DNA of 64,000 nucleotides from Rhizopus sp. PT2906 (lineage: Eukaryota > Mucoromycota > Mucoromycetes > Mucorales > Rhizopodaceae). A program made the position numbers and the translations under genes. Location: contig JAMYHX010000205.1 of assembly GCA_025529335.1 (NCBI GenBank), forward strand, positions 1 to 64,000, written 5' to 3'. The notes beneath the pieces were generated by a model. That model made no database searches and had not been told where the DNA came from. It worked only from the letters and a program-made list of their open reading frames with translations. Of this stretch, positions 9,816 through 21,350 are shown in pieces. Each line of letters begins with the position of its first letter. Position 1 is the stretch's first letter.

Positions 9816-12800
9816 TTAATCTCTGCCCAACAGATGCTTAATAGACTCTATCATCATCCGAGGATTGATTTCATTGATATCTGAGGTTACAAAGGTACGA
9901 GCAATGAACTCGAGATCTTCAAAATGTTTGTGCTCCTCTGTACTTTCTATCCTATCAATCTCGTCTCCTTTTGCATATTTTTCCGACAACAACAGGGCTG
10001 TATGAAGTGTTAATGAAGAATCAAATGTTTGGTTTAACTATACCTCTTTCGACAATCGATATAGGTAAACCAGCAATGCCAGCGCACCATATGCCAAAAG
10101 ATGAAAGATAGCTGTTGCCAGGTACAATGCGGTATAAGAAGACAGCTTCATCTTTTTTAGGTTCGCCTTCGATTTCGCTTAATTCTTGATACAGAATTTC
10201 TGTTTGCGATAGCGTAATACGATCTTGGATTGACAGAATATTTTGACTTATGACATCTACATGCAATGCGTCTATATTTGTTTTAAAAATAAAGGTTATA
10301 TTGTTACCATGAAAATGTGTGCTAGCCAGAACTTTTGGACAATTGTCTGTCATGGATAAAAAGTACCCTAGCACTGAACAAAATAATGAAGCGCCATCTG
10401 TACTCTCAGTACCCTTTTTTTTAGACATAAGATTCATTTCGATCACGTAAGTTATAGTCTAATACCTTGCCAAATTCATCAATAATCACCAAGCTACGGG
10501 ATGTGCTGTTATGCAAAGCCTTTTTTAATTGCTGCAAATCGTAAGCAAAAGCACTTTGAGGCTATTTCGAGATGATGCTTACTAAAAAATAATAATAATA
10601 AAAATTAAAGAGTGTGAAAATACCTTTAAAATGGTTTCCAATGTTTGTATTCTTGTGTATATCCTATCAGTGATGCCAATAATAGTCTCTTGAGCAGGCA
10701 CAAAGCTATATATCCAACTTAGAAGGGCCCATTATTCATTACTTCTTTTATTATACCTCCCTATATGAGCCATGTATGTTATGAGTGCGACTTGCTTCAG
10801 ATAAACACTCTTTCCAGAAAAGTTGGCTCCAGTCACCACCTGTATGCTATTGATGGCAGTAGAGATACTCTTTGAAGCTTCGTTTTGGTCACTTGCTCTT
10901 ACTGATTTTGTAAAAAGACTAAGGCTATCTTGAGCGTACTCGAATCCTTTCCCGCCTTCCAAGTGTGTATCATTTGGTATAAAAACATCCACGCATAACT
11001 CTTGAAGAGGATGTCTGAGTGCGCACTTCGTTAGATAACAAGATTATAATCCAAGTTTGTGTGTTCTTACCTCCCTTGAACAATCTTTAGCTCATTCGTA
11101 TCAGTCATCTTGGGCTTGGTATAATTAAATTTTAAAGCAACTATAGCTAGCGATGCCAGACTAAGAAAAGTAACTATAAATATATAAAATAACAATCATA
11201 TCTGCTTAAAATACCAATCAAGGCTAGATAATATATCTGCAATACCAGAAAATTGCTTCGTGTGTCCCAACACCCTTTCTGAGAGTCCTTGGATGATTTC
11301 AATTTCCTTATCTGTGATCATGGAGTGTATGTCACCAATTGTTCTATCTAATTCTACATCAAATGTTTAAAAGAGCTCTCATAAGTTTTCTTCTTGTGTT
11401 TTACCTTTTGTTCTTTCGTTCTTGTAGTATAAACTATCTGCAGTCGTAAACTGTGATATGTTGATTATTTAAAAGCTGGTTTGTTACTTATCCTATTACC
11501 TGCAATTCAAATCCAGAGAGACATAGATATGGATCATCACTTATGGCTGTGCTCTGACTATGATTACTTTGATTTCCAGATTCTGACGCCTGACGGTACT
11601 TGGGCAAGACAATGAGGTAACCTAGTTGCGGAAAGTAAACTACGTTGAGAGCAGCTTTTATTTCATGTGGCAAGTTTGAACCAATCTCCTGAGCTACTTC
11701 AAGCTTTTGAAGCGTCAGTTTTATATTTACAAATTTTCACTTTGTTCCCTTACCAAGTAGGTGTCCATATTTTCATATCTTGATTTTAAAAAATCCAGTT
11801 CCTAAACATTATTTATTTTTATAATTGCTAATAACCAAGCTTATTCTCTCTCTCTCTTTTACCGCGTCTAATTTTCCTTTTATGATATTTCGACCCTCGT
11901 GTTTACTAGCTTCAAAGTCAATCTTGAAGTATTTTTGTTAAATTGTTTAGTGCTGAAAAATGACTTTTTTTTTACCAAGTTATTAATATCTGTACCAACA
12001 ACTTTCATGTCTTCTATATCTGGTGTGTGGTCTTGAATGCTTTGAAAAATAGGCAGTTGTTCTGCGCTATTGATGGATTGTATCTGACTCAAAAGACCAA
12101 AGATGCAGATAGAATAATATGCAAACTATACCTGATTTTAATACTAGCATATAGGCCATTGTCCTTTACCTTTAGAATATGCTGCCAATCATTAGGTGTC
12201 GCTTTATGTTCCTTTACTTTTGACAGTAACCGATGAATATTCTTTATTTGTGACAAGTATGATCGAAGCTCTTGAAGCTCTTCTCTTACATCTGAACGGA
12301 TAAGAAATTCTATAAATGCATGTCTTTCTTCAATCGTTTTCCTGATTGTTGTTGGACGCATGACCCATTCCTTTAGACGATACTGCCCGAGTATACTTTT
12401 GGTTTTATTCAAAAGACCTGAAGAAAAATAAGTAACAATAGAAGCGATACAAACTAAACTTGTACCAAAAAGTGAATGACCTTCTTTCCCCCTTTTTTGA
12501 TGCATGTTGGGATGCGAATCGTATTCAAATATACTTAATGATCTAGTTTCATCATTTATTTTATTTGAGCTCTACTATACAAGGCAACACTGTATACCTT
12601 GCTACATCCAAACTGACATGCATATATGCGTCACTATTCGTGGAAAGGCTGGATTTAGGTTGTCACTTTTCTATCTCCAATTAAAGTATCCTACCTTGAA
12701 AACACTTCAAGAAAAGTAGGTTGAAGAGATGATCTACTTTCATCTACACTGTCTACATTTTGCTGTTCATGTTTACGTATATGTTTCAAAAGCACGCCTG

Positions 12801-13410
12801 CACATCCAATCTATTATCTTGTAAACACGTCTTGTAGGTATTTTCTTAATTGTTTTCTTTACCGTCAATTGACTTTCGTTTAAATTGATGAGCCCTTCCA
12901 ATTGTAAGTAGCTATGTGTCTTATTTCCTTGTTCAGGATCGACAAGTATCATATTATAGTTTATGACATCTGTTCCTACAGTAGAAACGTTGTCTTGTTG
13001 CGAATGAACGTAGTCAATATACCAATTCAGCACTGTATATCTGCCCTTGTCAAAAGCAAACTCCTTGGTAGCAATTCTCCTTATCATAATTGTTTCATCT
13101 AAAAAATTTTGTATTGATATCGAAGCCTTTAATGCTATCATTACCATATCCTTGTAAAAAATTAACAAACTCATCACTGCTTGAGTCAGGTATTAATATA
13201 GACTTTAGCATAAATTGAGTGATGACTGATGTTCCCAAGTTAGATAAATCCTTGTGAACATTTACTAGAGACAAGCTTACGTGCGTCTGTATATGAAAAA
13301 TCATTGGATTCCAGTGCATCTTCCATAACATATAGTTTTAAAGTTTCGCCAGAGTAAAAGGAATAGCCTAGTTTATTTCCTTTCAACTGAATGCATGCTA
13401 TAGACTCCAT
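9816..13410 (-). CDS. MSH5: MutS homolog 5, meiotic crossover factor
   Basis: Starts at ATG 13410 (MESIACIQLKGNKLGYSFYS) and ends at 9816. A dozen or more short exons run through connector, lever, clamp and ATPase parts. The ATPase exon carries Walker A in IQVVTGANFSGKSVYLKQVA. Later come LVIIDEFGKG (Walker B, near 10490-10460), ESTDGASLFCSVLGYFLS and the switch CPKVLASTHFHGN. The V-Y-L-K-Q-V/I sequence after Walker A and the overall pattern fit Msh5 better than Msh4 or the mismatch-repair MutS proteins; the N-terminal mismatch-binding domain is not seen. Msh5 pairs with Msh4 as a sliding clamp that stabilises Holliday junctions in meiosis. Its presence implies a working sexual cycle. Confidence 0.82.
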
Positions 13411-13794
13411 ATTTGAAGGTTAAAGAAGTAAAAGTGTATAGATTGATTCAAATAGCATCTTTATATCTCAGTTATTGTTGTCAATCGTATCACAGCATAC
13501 AACAAATGTCTAGTTAATGACCAAAAACTTGATGTGATATGTGTAGTCCAAAATTAGAAATACTACTTCGGAAGATGTCCGATGTTCGATCCGAATTAGT
13601 CTTCACTGTCCGTGCAAATCAAATTCGACTTGATCGTTGTGACGTATTTATTTTTTTTAATTTCCAGCCCCCCTTCGAAGCCAATTTGTGAAGGGGGTAA
13701 AAAAGTTATCTGGCCACAGAAAAGTGCTGAGAGAGCCGATTTTTTTCTATTTTGCTATTTTCTCCCCACTCTTTCTTTAAATTAAGAATTCAAA
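13411..13794. promoter_or_regulatory. Divergent promoter region between MSH5 and the core 1 gene
   Basis: A 384-base spacer serves two divergent genes. It contains an inverted repeat with perfect 8-base arms (CCCCCTTC at 13669-13676, GAAGGGGG at 13690-13697) around a 13-base loop. Pyrimidine-rich leader DNA (about 13740-13790) precedes the plus-strand start codon. Factors binding here cannot be named from sequence. Confidence 0.4.
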
Positions 13795-15451
13795 ATGGCT
13801 TCTAGGCTTCTTGCTAACACCTTACAAGCTAATGTTGGCTTAACCAAGCAGGTAAAAAAAAAAAACACCAAATTATAACATCACTTTTTACTTACATGTC
13901 ACAGTTTGTTCGTCCTTTGGCTACTGCCGCCAAGCAAGCTGGTGCTACTCGCATTACTAACTTGCCCAACGGTCTTACTGTTGCCACCGACGAAAATGCC
14001 TCTTCTGGAGCAGCTACTGTTGGTGTTTGGATCGAAGCCGGTTCTCGCCATGAATCTGCCAAGGCCAACGGTACTGCCAACTTTTTGGAACACGTTGCTC
14101 TTCAGGTAAAATGTCAATTTACAATATGATATTTCAGAAACATGGGAGAGAGAGAGAAAGAGAAAAGATATACACACAGCACAATTGAATAAAACAATGA
14201 CTAGAAAGAGAATGAAAGAAAAAGAAAAAATGGATTGCAATTTATATTGACAGACATTAACAGATCCTTTTTTCAATGTAGGATCAAGCCGCCAAATTCG
14301 AGAAAGTTGGTGGTGTCCTCAACGCCCAAACTGGCCGTGAACAAACTTACTATGCAGCCAAGACCTTAGGAGCCAACGTAAAGGAGTCTGTTCAAATTCT
14401 TGCTGACCTTATTCAAAACACCAAGATTGATTCCACCACTGTTGATAAGCACCGCTCAGCTGTTTTGAAGCAACAAGAAGATGCCCAAAACGATTTTGAA
14501 GCTGTCGTTTTCGATCACTTACACGCCACCGCCTTCCAAGGAGAATCTTTGGGACGTCCTGTCGAAGGTATCAAGGAAACCGTTGAACAATTGACAGCCG
14601 ATGATTTATCTACCTTCCACAAGCAATATTACACTGCCGACCGTATGGTCCTTGTCGGCTCTGGTGCTGTTGACCATGAAGCTCTTGTTCGTTATGCTGA
14701 AGAGAACTTCAAGAGCCTTGCTGCTTCTGCTTCCAATGTTGCTACTGACAAGCCTGCATTCACTGGCTCAGAAATTCGTCTCCGTGATGATGTCTTACCT
14801 CAAGCTCGTATTGCCCTTGCTGTTGAAGGTGCTCCCTACCTCTCTGAGGACTACTTCCACTTGCTTGTTATGCAAGCCATCATTGGTGCTTGGGACAAGA
14901 ACTTGAATGGTGCTCCTTTCCTTTCTTCCAAATTATCCAACATCACAAGCGAAAACAAACTCGCCAACGCCTTTGCCTCATTTACCAAGGGATACAAGGA
15001 TACCGGTTTGTGGGGAATGTACGTAGAAACTGAAAACAGAGCCCAAATTGATGATTTCGTCCACTTCCTTCAAAAGGAATGGAACCGTCTTTCTACATCT
15101 GTTACTGCTTCTGAAGTTGAACGTGCAAAGCAACAAGTTAAGGGCAGCTTATTATTGAGCCTCGACTCTACTTGCGCTGTTGCACAAGATATTGGTTCCC
15201 AAGTTCTTGCTTCCGGAAAGCACTTGAGTGCTGACGAATTAAAGGCTACCATCAACAAGATTAGCGTAAATGATATTCGCAAGTCTGCCTATAAATACAT
15301 CTGGGACCAAGAAATTGCCGTTGTTGGTCACGGTCCTTGTGAAGGCTTAACTGACTACAATAGAGTTCGTGGTAACATGGCGTACAACAGGTAAGATTTA
15401 CTATTGGAATTACTACTTTTTGATGACTTATATATTTTATTTAGATTCTAA
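13795..15451 (+). CDS. Cytochrome bc1 complex core protein 1 / MPP-beta-like
   Basis: Starts at ATG 13795 (MASRLLANTLQANVGLTK), a mitochondrial presequence. Introns lie at about 13851-13904, 14106-14280 and 15392-15444; the last coding exon is a few bases long (F-stop). M16 peptidase landmarks are present: TRITNLPNGLTVATDEN, VGVWIEAGSRHE, NGTANFLEHVAL, GGVLNAQTGREQTYYAAK and VGSGAVDHEALVRYAEENF. The zinc motif HxxEH of active MPP-beta reads N-F-L-E-H, so the first His ligand is gone. This favours a structural core 1 (Qcr1) subunit of complex III over a catalytic processing peptidase. In some fungi one protein does both jobs; this one probably cannot. Confidence 0.85.
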
Positions 15452-15861
15452 ATGATTATACTTTTGATTAATAAAACTCAAAAAAATGACACTATTTTGT
15501 AGAATGGAAAGCGATTGACCCTTTAAACCTTGTTTTATCTTTTAATAACGAATGTGAGCACATTAGAACAAAAGCTACGTGGTAGCGAGAAAATATTGGT
15601 CCTTGGTGTGTGTTTTTTTCTCTTTATTTATCTTTTATATGATTGGATAAACACGAAAGCTCTTTCTTTTTCATTTAATGCTTATTATAACCCATGGACA
15701 TAAAACTGCTCGATGGTAGATATTCCACATAATAATAAAAAAGCATACAGCTAAAAAACAACAAACTATATAAAAGGGTGCTTGTCCATCAGCAATCCAG
15801 AGGCTTCTTCTCTTTTCGAAAACTACTTTCAAAGTATGTGTGTTTCCTATTCATTTAACAG
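15452..15861. other. Spacer with a TATA box before the S9 peptidase gene
   Basis: This holds the 3' end of the core 1 gene (AATAAA-like signal near 15469) and the upstream region of the next gene. A good TATA box (actatataaaagg) lies near 15767. A leader and a probable leader intron (donor at 15834, acceptor at 15861) follow. No further gene is visible. Confidence 0.5.
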
Positions 15862-18621
15862 ATCTTGACTCGATCGCACAATTTTAGAAAGCCAATTCAG
15901 TTACCAAAGCCTAAAGCAATAGAAGATATTCAAGTGCATCATGGAATAACTCGAAAAGATATGTTTTCTTGGATGGAAGATCTTTCAAACCCTGTAATAT
16001 GCTTTACATGTACTATTGCTTTCAAATATATTGATGATATGAATAGGATGTTGCATCCTATATTAAAACAGAAAACAAGTAAGAAAAGGATAAACTATTA
16101 CTGTTTTGTTAATCCCCCCAACTTAGTTACATACGTCAATTTCTTGGTCGACACAAGTTATTGCACAGAATAGTATTGCAAGAAATGAAAAAAAGGCTGT
16201 ATTTACCCAATGTATTACCCCCTTTGAAAACAGTGGCTAAAGGATATGAGTATTACTCGACTACATCAACTAATGGCATGGTCTACCTTCGAAAAAAGCT
16301 AGATGAAGGTAGAGATGCACGTGAGGTAGAGTTGATAAAGAAGTAGTATTAAATCATGGTTCTTACTTTTATACTACAGCAAGTCCTGTTGAATGCTGGT
16401 TTCTTGAAATCATTAAATATGTCGATTCGAAAAGTATTACTATCACCTGATCATACTATATTTGCTTACAATGTAGAGAGAGAAGGTATGGAATATGGCG
16501 AGTTACATTTCAAAGACTTGAATGACAGAGAGGATTGGGAGGTTAGAAAGTAGAGACGGGCTAAAGGTTCAGACAACTGATCTATATGGTAGAATGAAAT
16601 CTTGGAGAACGTGTTTAACTTTGTATGGGCAAGCAATCATGTGGTTTATTATACCGTTCCTAATTCACAATTAAGACCCTATCAAGTAATGGAAATAAGC
16701 TTAAACACACTGCTGTTGTTAAAATATTAATAATAACCATCAAAGGTCTATGCTCATAGAATTGGAACAGATCAGTCAGAAGATATATTGGTTTTTGAAG
16801 AGCCAAATGACACGATATTTGTTGATATAACCAGTACCAAGGATGGCGTAGGATATAACTCATTGTGAACTGACTGCCATAGTAACATTCTGTGTTTCTA
16901 TAGAAATATATAACCATCAATGCAAATTCACTTTCTTCATCTGAAGTTCGTGTAATTGATGCTCAACACGACTTTTCTGATAACAAGTTGCCTCAAGTGC
17001 AATTGATCAGAGCTCGCGAACCAGGGCTTGAGTATTACGTCGATCATCATCACGTAAATTAAAACGTTAAAAAGGAGCCATGTGCAAAATGTTTACCTCA
17101 TACATATAAATGAATAGGATAGGTTCTATGTCTTGACAAATGCGGATAATGCCAAAAATTTTAAATTGATGCAAGTATTTGACAATGCAAAAGATAAAGC
17201 ATCATGGAGCAATTTGATAACAATGCAACCGACCGAAAAAATTGAAGACGTTGATCTGTTTCAGGTATGGCAAGTGTTTCTAAAAGCTACTGCTAAAACT
17301 TTCTTAGAATCATGCTGTGATCTATGGTCGTCGCGATGGTTTGCCCATGATTTTATGTTACGACCTACAGACAAATCAGACACATGAAGTAAACTTGCCC
17401 GAAAAATTTTGTGTTGTTCAACCAGGGACGAATTTGGATTTTGACACTGAACTCTTTCGATTTTCCATTGTTTCGCCTTTTACTCATGAATCTACATATG
17501 AATATAATATGGTGTCAAAAAAGCTGACACCAATAAGGGTGCAGACAATTCAAAGTAAGTAAAAGATGTTACTATTCCCATTATATCTTAACAGTAAGAA
17601 TCGCGTTCTAGAGTTTGATAGATACAAGTACACATGCAGTCAATTGCACGTCCAAGCCCACGATGGCGAGAAGATTCCTGTGACTCTGATCAAAAGGAAA
17701 GATATAGAATTAAATGGCAGGTAATATAAACAATAATAAGCATGCCTGAATTTTAGCTAAATACATCTCCAAGGAACCCACTCCTAATGCGATCCTATGG
17801 TGCGTATGGCACTTCAACAGATATAGATTTTCGTATAGAACACTTTCCTCTTTTAGAGCGAGGTTGGGTCATTGCATTGGCACATGTGAGGTAAGTAAGT
17901 GAATGCGCAAGATAAATAATAGTAACAAATTAACGAAAAGGGGTGGCGGTGAACTGGGCAAGGCCTGGTATGAGAATGGCAAATTGAGCAAAAAGATGAA
18001 CTGCTTTAAAGATTTTATATCTGTTGCAGAGCATTTGATTAATATGAAGCTAACTTCACCTGAACGACTTGCTGCTATGGGCACAAGTGCAGGAGGACTG
18101 TTGGTTGGTAAGTTGGTGTAGTCTTTTTTTTTTTTATCTTGCTGTTAATTATGCCATACACAGGTGCAATGCTTCATATGCGGCCAGATCTCTTCAAGGC
18201 TCTTCTTTTGAGGGTCCCTTTTCTTGATCCTCTATCTGCTATGCTCAATCCAGACTTACCTTTAACTCAGATAGAGTATTCCGAATGGGGCAATCCTACA
18301 GACGATCCTGACGCATATAAACTCATAGCCTCATACTCACCCTATGAAAATATATCAAATGAGCTTTTTGACAACAACGAGTCTCTGCCATCCTTATTCG
18401 TCACAGGAGGAATGAAAGATCAAAGAGTTGCTTACTGGCAGCCGCTTAAATTTGTTGCCAGACTACGCCATTTTACACCACCTACTTACAACAAGAGTAC
18501 CACCCTTCTTAAATTAGACTTGGATAGTGGACATTTTGGAGGAGGAGGTTCAGAACAGGAGACAAGACTTTCTGAAGTTGCAGAGCAGATTGCTTTTCTT
18601 ATTTCAGAAGTTCAAAAGTAA
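15862..18621 (+). CDS. Oligopeptidase B-like serine peptidase (family S9A)
   Basis: About ten exons encode an N-terminal segment (PIQLPKPKAIEDIQVHHGIT, DMFSWMEDL), a beta-propeller region, and a C-terminal catalytic domain. The catalytic domain has YGAYGTSTDIDFRIEHFPLL, RGGGELGKAWYENGKL, the nucleophile motif MGTSAGGLLVG, Asp in VTGGMKDQRVAYW and His in DSGHFGGGG. The arrangement matches oligopeptidase B/prolyl oligopeptidase enzymes, which cleave short peptides in the cytosol, B-type after basic residues. The translation start is unclear: the open frame runs back to an acceptor at 15861 without an ATG, and the first in-frame ATG is at 15961. I give the open exon edge as start. Confidence 0.8.
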
Positions 18622-19806
18622 TAAATTAAATGAAATTTGAGCTAAAACGGTTTGTCTCTGTGCTCATTAACAATCTAATTTACATGTTCTTCCTTTTAAC
18701 AAAGTTTGTTAATGCAGTACTAAGAAGCCTTTTACTGTCTCTTCCTACATATATCAATGCAAGTACTCATTTCATTAACATTTTCCCTTTGAGCTGGATT
18801 TCAACTGCATTCTTGATGTGTCTACTATTTCATTTGAATAATAAATCCATAAATGATGGGCACATCATTCATAATTTATTTATTCATTGCATTTCGTTTA
18901 AGAAGGACATTGTCCATTCGCAACCATTCAGGGCTTGCAGGGAAAGGCAGAATGATGGAGAGACTTGAATCACATGTGCATAAACAAAAACGCACGTTAG
19001 CCAATAGAAGCTCGTTAATTAGAAGACTCATCGTCAACGCTTTAGAGCATTTCTGGCCAACCTCTTTTTTCCTCCCCTTTTTTTCTTTTCTCTTTTCTTC
19101 ACAGATACTCCTTGCTTTTTTTCTCCCTGTGACGATGCTTTGTGCTTTGGCTCTGTTCATCCTTTAGAGGACTGGACACGCTCTCTGTTCACACTGTAAC
19201 CCTAGTACGGTCATATTGGTGATTCAAGTGACTTGCAGATTCTGGGCTGGCTACATCGGTTGGAACCAGGCCCTGTATGTGATTAACCGCTTTGCCCTTT
19301 ATCTGTGAACAGAGAAATGCTCTCTAAGTGTGGCTACTCGAATAAATGCTTATGCTGTTGTTAGGCGGTATCGAACCAAAAGCTATTTTGAGTAGTTTGC
19401 TGAGTCAAAACCATCTTCTGAGCTTGCGAGACGACTGGTAGACGAGGTTGGGCCTATCGATAGCTACCTGTTGGCAGTCTGTCAATCCGGCTGATAAGGA
19501 CAGTGATCCTTTTACCTGGGGCAGAGGCTCTCCTAGATTTATTGGTTGGGGCTGTTCAACTTGTACTTTCTAGGTTTTTCAGATGTATAAGTTCATTCTT
19601 GGTACATCACTCCCTTTTTACAAGGTATATACACCATTGACATTCAGTGTATACCTTCTTTTTTTGGGATCATATGTACTCTTACCTTCTCGTGGTTAAT
19701 CCTGTTAATCAAGACTTTATTCTCTTGAGAACTGAAAGGAGTACGCTTTTATTATAAATGTAAATGAAAAATAAAAAGTCGCGTTTTATTTAGTTTAATC
19801 ACTCTA
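18622..19806. other. Gene-poor DNA with unexplained, possibly repeat-derived sequence
   Basis: Two open frames (18630-18968 and 18853-19167) are AT-rich, overlap and resemble no protein I know. From about 19165 to 19600 the composition shifts to more mixed, GC-richer DNA with short open frames on both strands, unlike ordinary spacer here. An imperfect inverted repeat (ggtatataca ... tgtatacc) lies at 19624-19654. It may be a decayed repeat belonging to the adjacent transposon island. Confidence 0.35.
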
Positions 19807-20829
19807 CAGTCACACATAATTCGGTTTCGTACGAAAATGTAAATTAACCTTCCGCAAATTTTATACCAAATGTTTGGAAAGCCATTACTCCTCCCCTTCA
19901 GTGTTTGGTGATTCTGTGTTTATAAAGAATAAGCTTTGACATGTTTATTGACAGGATATAAAATAAAATATTTCGTCGACCCTCCTTTTGCGGCAACTAC
20001 CGCCTCGCATCGAGCCCTTATGCTTCCGACCAAACATGTCGCTAATCCAGGGCTTATTTTCTCCCACTCTTCTCTCAATACAGTACTCAACTCTTCAGTA
20101 TTTCTTATCTCACTTCTTCTTTCCTTGATAAGATTACCCAAATTGGCCCAAACATTCTCTATTGGGTTCAAATCAGGACTTTGTGCGGGCCAGTACTCAA
20201 AGCCCCTGATCTGGTGGGTTTCCTTCCACCATCGTGCATAACCACCAGTATGGCAGCTAGCTCCATCTTCTTGTAATATGAAGTCTCTGTCCTCTTGCTG
20301 GCAGAGTTGCGCTAACCAGGGATGAAAGTTTTGGGCTAAAATATTTATACATTTGTCTTGATCAACTGTACCGTCAACCAAGACCAAAGGATCAAGACCA
20401 TTAGCATGAAAGCAGCTGCATACCATCACTCCACCGCCTCCATACTTCTTCGTTGGTACAATATGCTTAGTGTCATATCGTTCACCAACTTTTCTGATGA
20501 CTCTGGCACCCACCATCGTTACCGGTAACAGTGAACCGAGATTCATCGCCCCAAATGACGCTAGACCACTGTTCGACCGTCCAATTGACATGTTCCTGGG
20601 TCCAGTGAAGCCTTTTCTTCATGTGCTCTTCTGTCAACGCTAGCTTATGAGCAGCGAAGTAATAACCATACCCCATCCTCTTCAAACTGCTGATAACACT
20701 CTGTCTACAGACCTCTACATCTACGTTATGCAGTTCTAATCTCAGACGGTCGTATGTTACGAATGGATCATCTCCTATGGTCCTCATAAGCAGTCTCTTG
20801 GATCTCTCATTGATTTTTGCGGATTCTAT
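19807..20829 (-). mobile_element. Truncated Tc1/mariner element
   Basis: The element contains a broken transposase (next entry). A candidate left terminus begins at 19807 right after a TA dinucleotide (CAGTCACACATAATTCGG). It includes the perfect 12-base palindrome TTTCGTACGAAA at 19825-19836. No matching inverted terminus is visible on the other side. The transposase N-terminus is also missing, so the element is truncated near 20830. Confidence 0.6.
19920..20829 (-). pseudogene. Tc1/mariner-family transposase, frameshifted and N-terminally truncated
   Basis: The upstream frame (to about 20787, extending to 20829) gives RTIGDDPFVTYDRLRLEL, the linker LKRMGYGYYFAAHKLAL, and the first catalytic Asp in VIWGDESRFTVTGNDG. 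The frame then shifts at a GGG run (plus strand CCC, 20509-20511). The downstream frame continues ARVIRKVGERYDTKHIVPT, YGGGGVMVC, the second Asp in FILQEDGASCHT, and SPDLNPIENVW with the catalytic Glu, ending at 19920. The last two catalytic residues are about 35 apart, giving a DD35E-like Tc1/mariner type. The N-terminal helix-turn-helix DNA-binding part is absent. It is a dead copy unless the frameshift is a sequencing error, and even then it lacks the DNA-binding domain. Confidence 0.88.
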
Positions 20830-20954
20830 CTTTTTTATTGATTAGTAGAGGCGATACAGCTTTGTTATTTTATCAATTGTTCTTTGTACTGTTGATTTAA
20901 CTATATAATCAGTTTTAGCTTTGATAATCAAGCCTTACCTAATTATTGTTTTAA

Positions 20955-21350
20955 AGAAACCAAAAGTGGAAGCCCACAAAGTTCCAAATGGAAAGAGAGA
21001 AAGTGCCCCTTGTGGTCTTTGGTGCGGAAATGCTTGGTAAAGACTCGATAAAGCTGAAGGGAAACAGATGTGGTGTCACTGGCGTTCTTTGGCGGGCGGT
21101 AAAAAGAAGAGAGGCAGCTGGAGATCTCATTGCCGTTACAATTGATGAGTACAAGGCTTCAAAAGTTTGTAATGCCTGTACTAACGATCCTCTTGCAAGA
21201 ATGTCTGAATTGAAAGGTTGTAGTGCCCTGATTTGTAACACCTGCAAGACATTATGGCAACGAGATATCAACGCTTGCAAGAATATGCTGTCTATTTCTC
21301 TTTCGATTTGGGATGGAAGAGGTCGACCTTCCAAGTATAGAAGAAATTAA
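20955..21350 (+). pseudogene. C-terminal fragment of a Fanzor (eukaryotic TnpB-like) RNA-guided nuclease
   Basis: The frame is open from 20955 (after an in-frame TAA) to TAA 21350, about 130 codons, with ATG 20988. Landmarks are VPLVVFGAEMLGKD (the strand bearing the RuvC-II region), CGVTGVLWRAVKRR, then TIDEYKASKVCNAC, and CNTCKTLWQRDINACKNML. The two C-x2-C pairs form the zinc ribbon, and the Asp in W-Q-R-D-I-N-A-x-K-N is the RuvC-III catalytic residue. This is the conserved C-terminal layout of IS605 OrfB/TnpB and its eukaryotic relatives, the Fanzors. Full-length members are several hundred residues; here the N-terminal part with RuvC-I and the guide-RNA-binding lobe is missing. It lies about 120 bases from the broken transposase. 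Function as a nuclease is not expected. Confidence 0.8.

Noticed and set aside
13560..13640. GTTCGATCC motif suggestive of a tRNA T-arm
   Set aside because: The flanking sequence does not form an acceptor stem or other tRNA arms.
13795..15451. Annotation as active mitochondrial processing peptidase beta
   Set aside because: The first zinc-ligand His is Asn (NFLEH), so a structural bc1 core role is preferred.
18630..19167. Two overlapping hydrophobic open frames downstream of the S9 peptidase
   Set aside because: AT-rich composition, no start context, no recognisable domain. They overlap each other in different frames.
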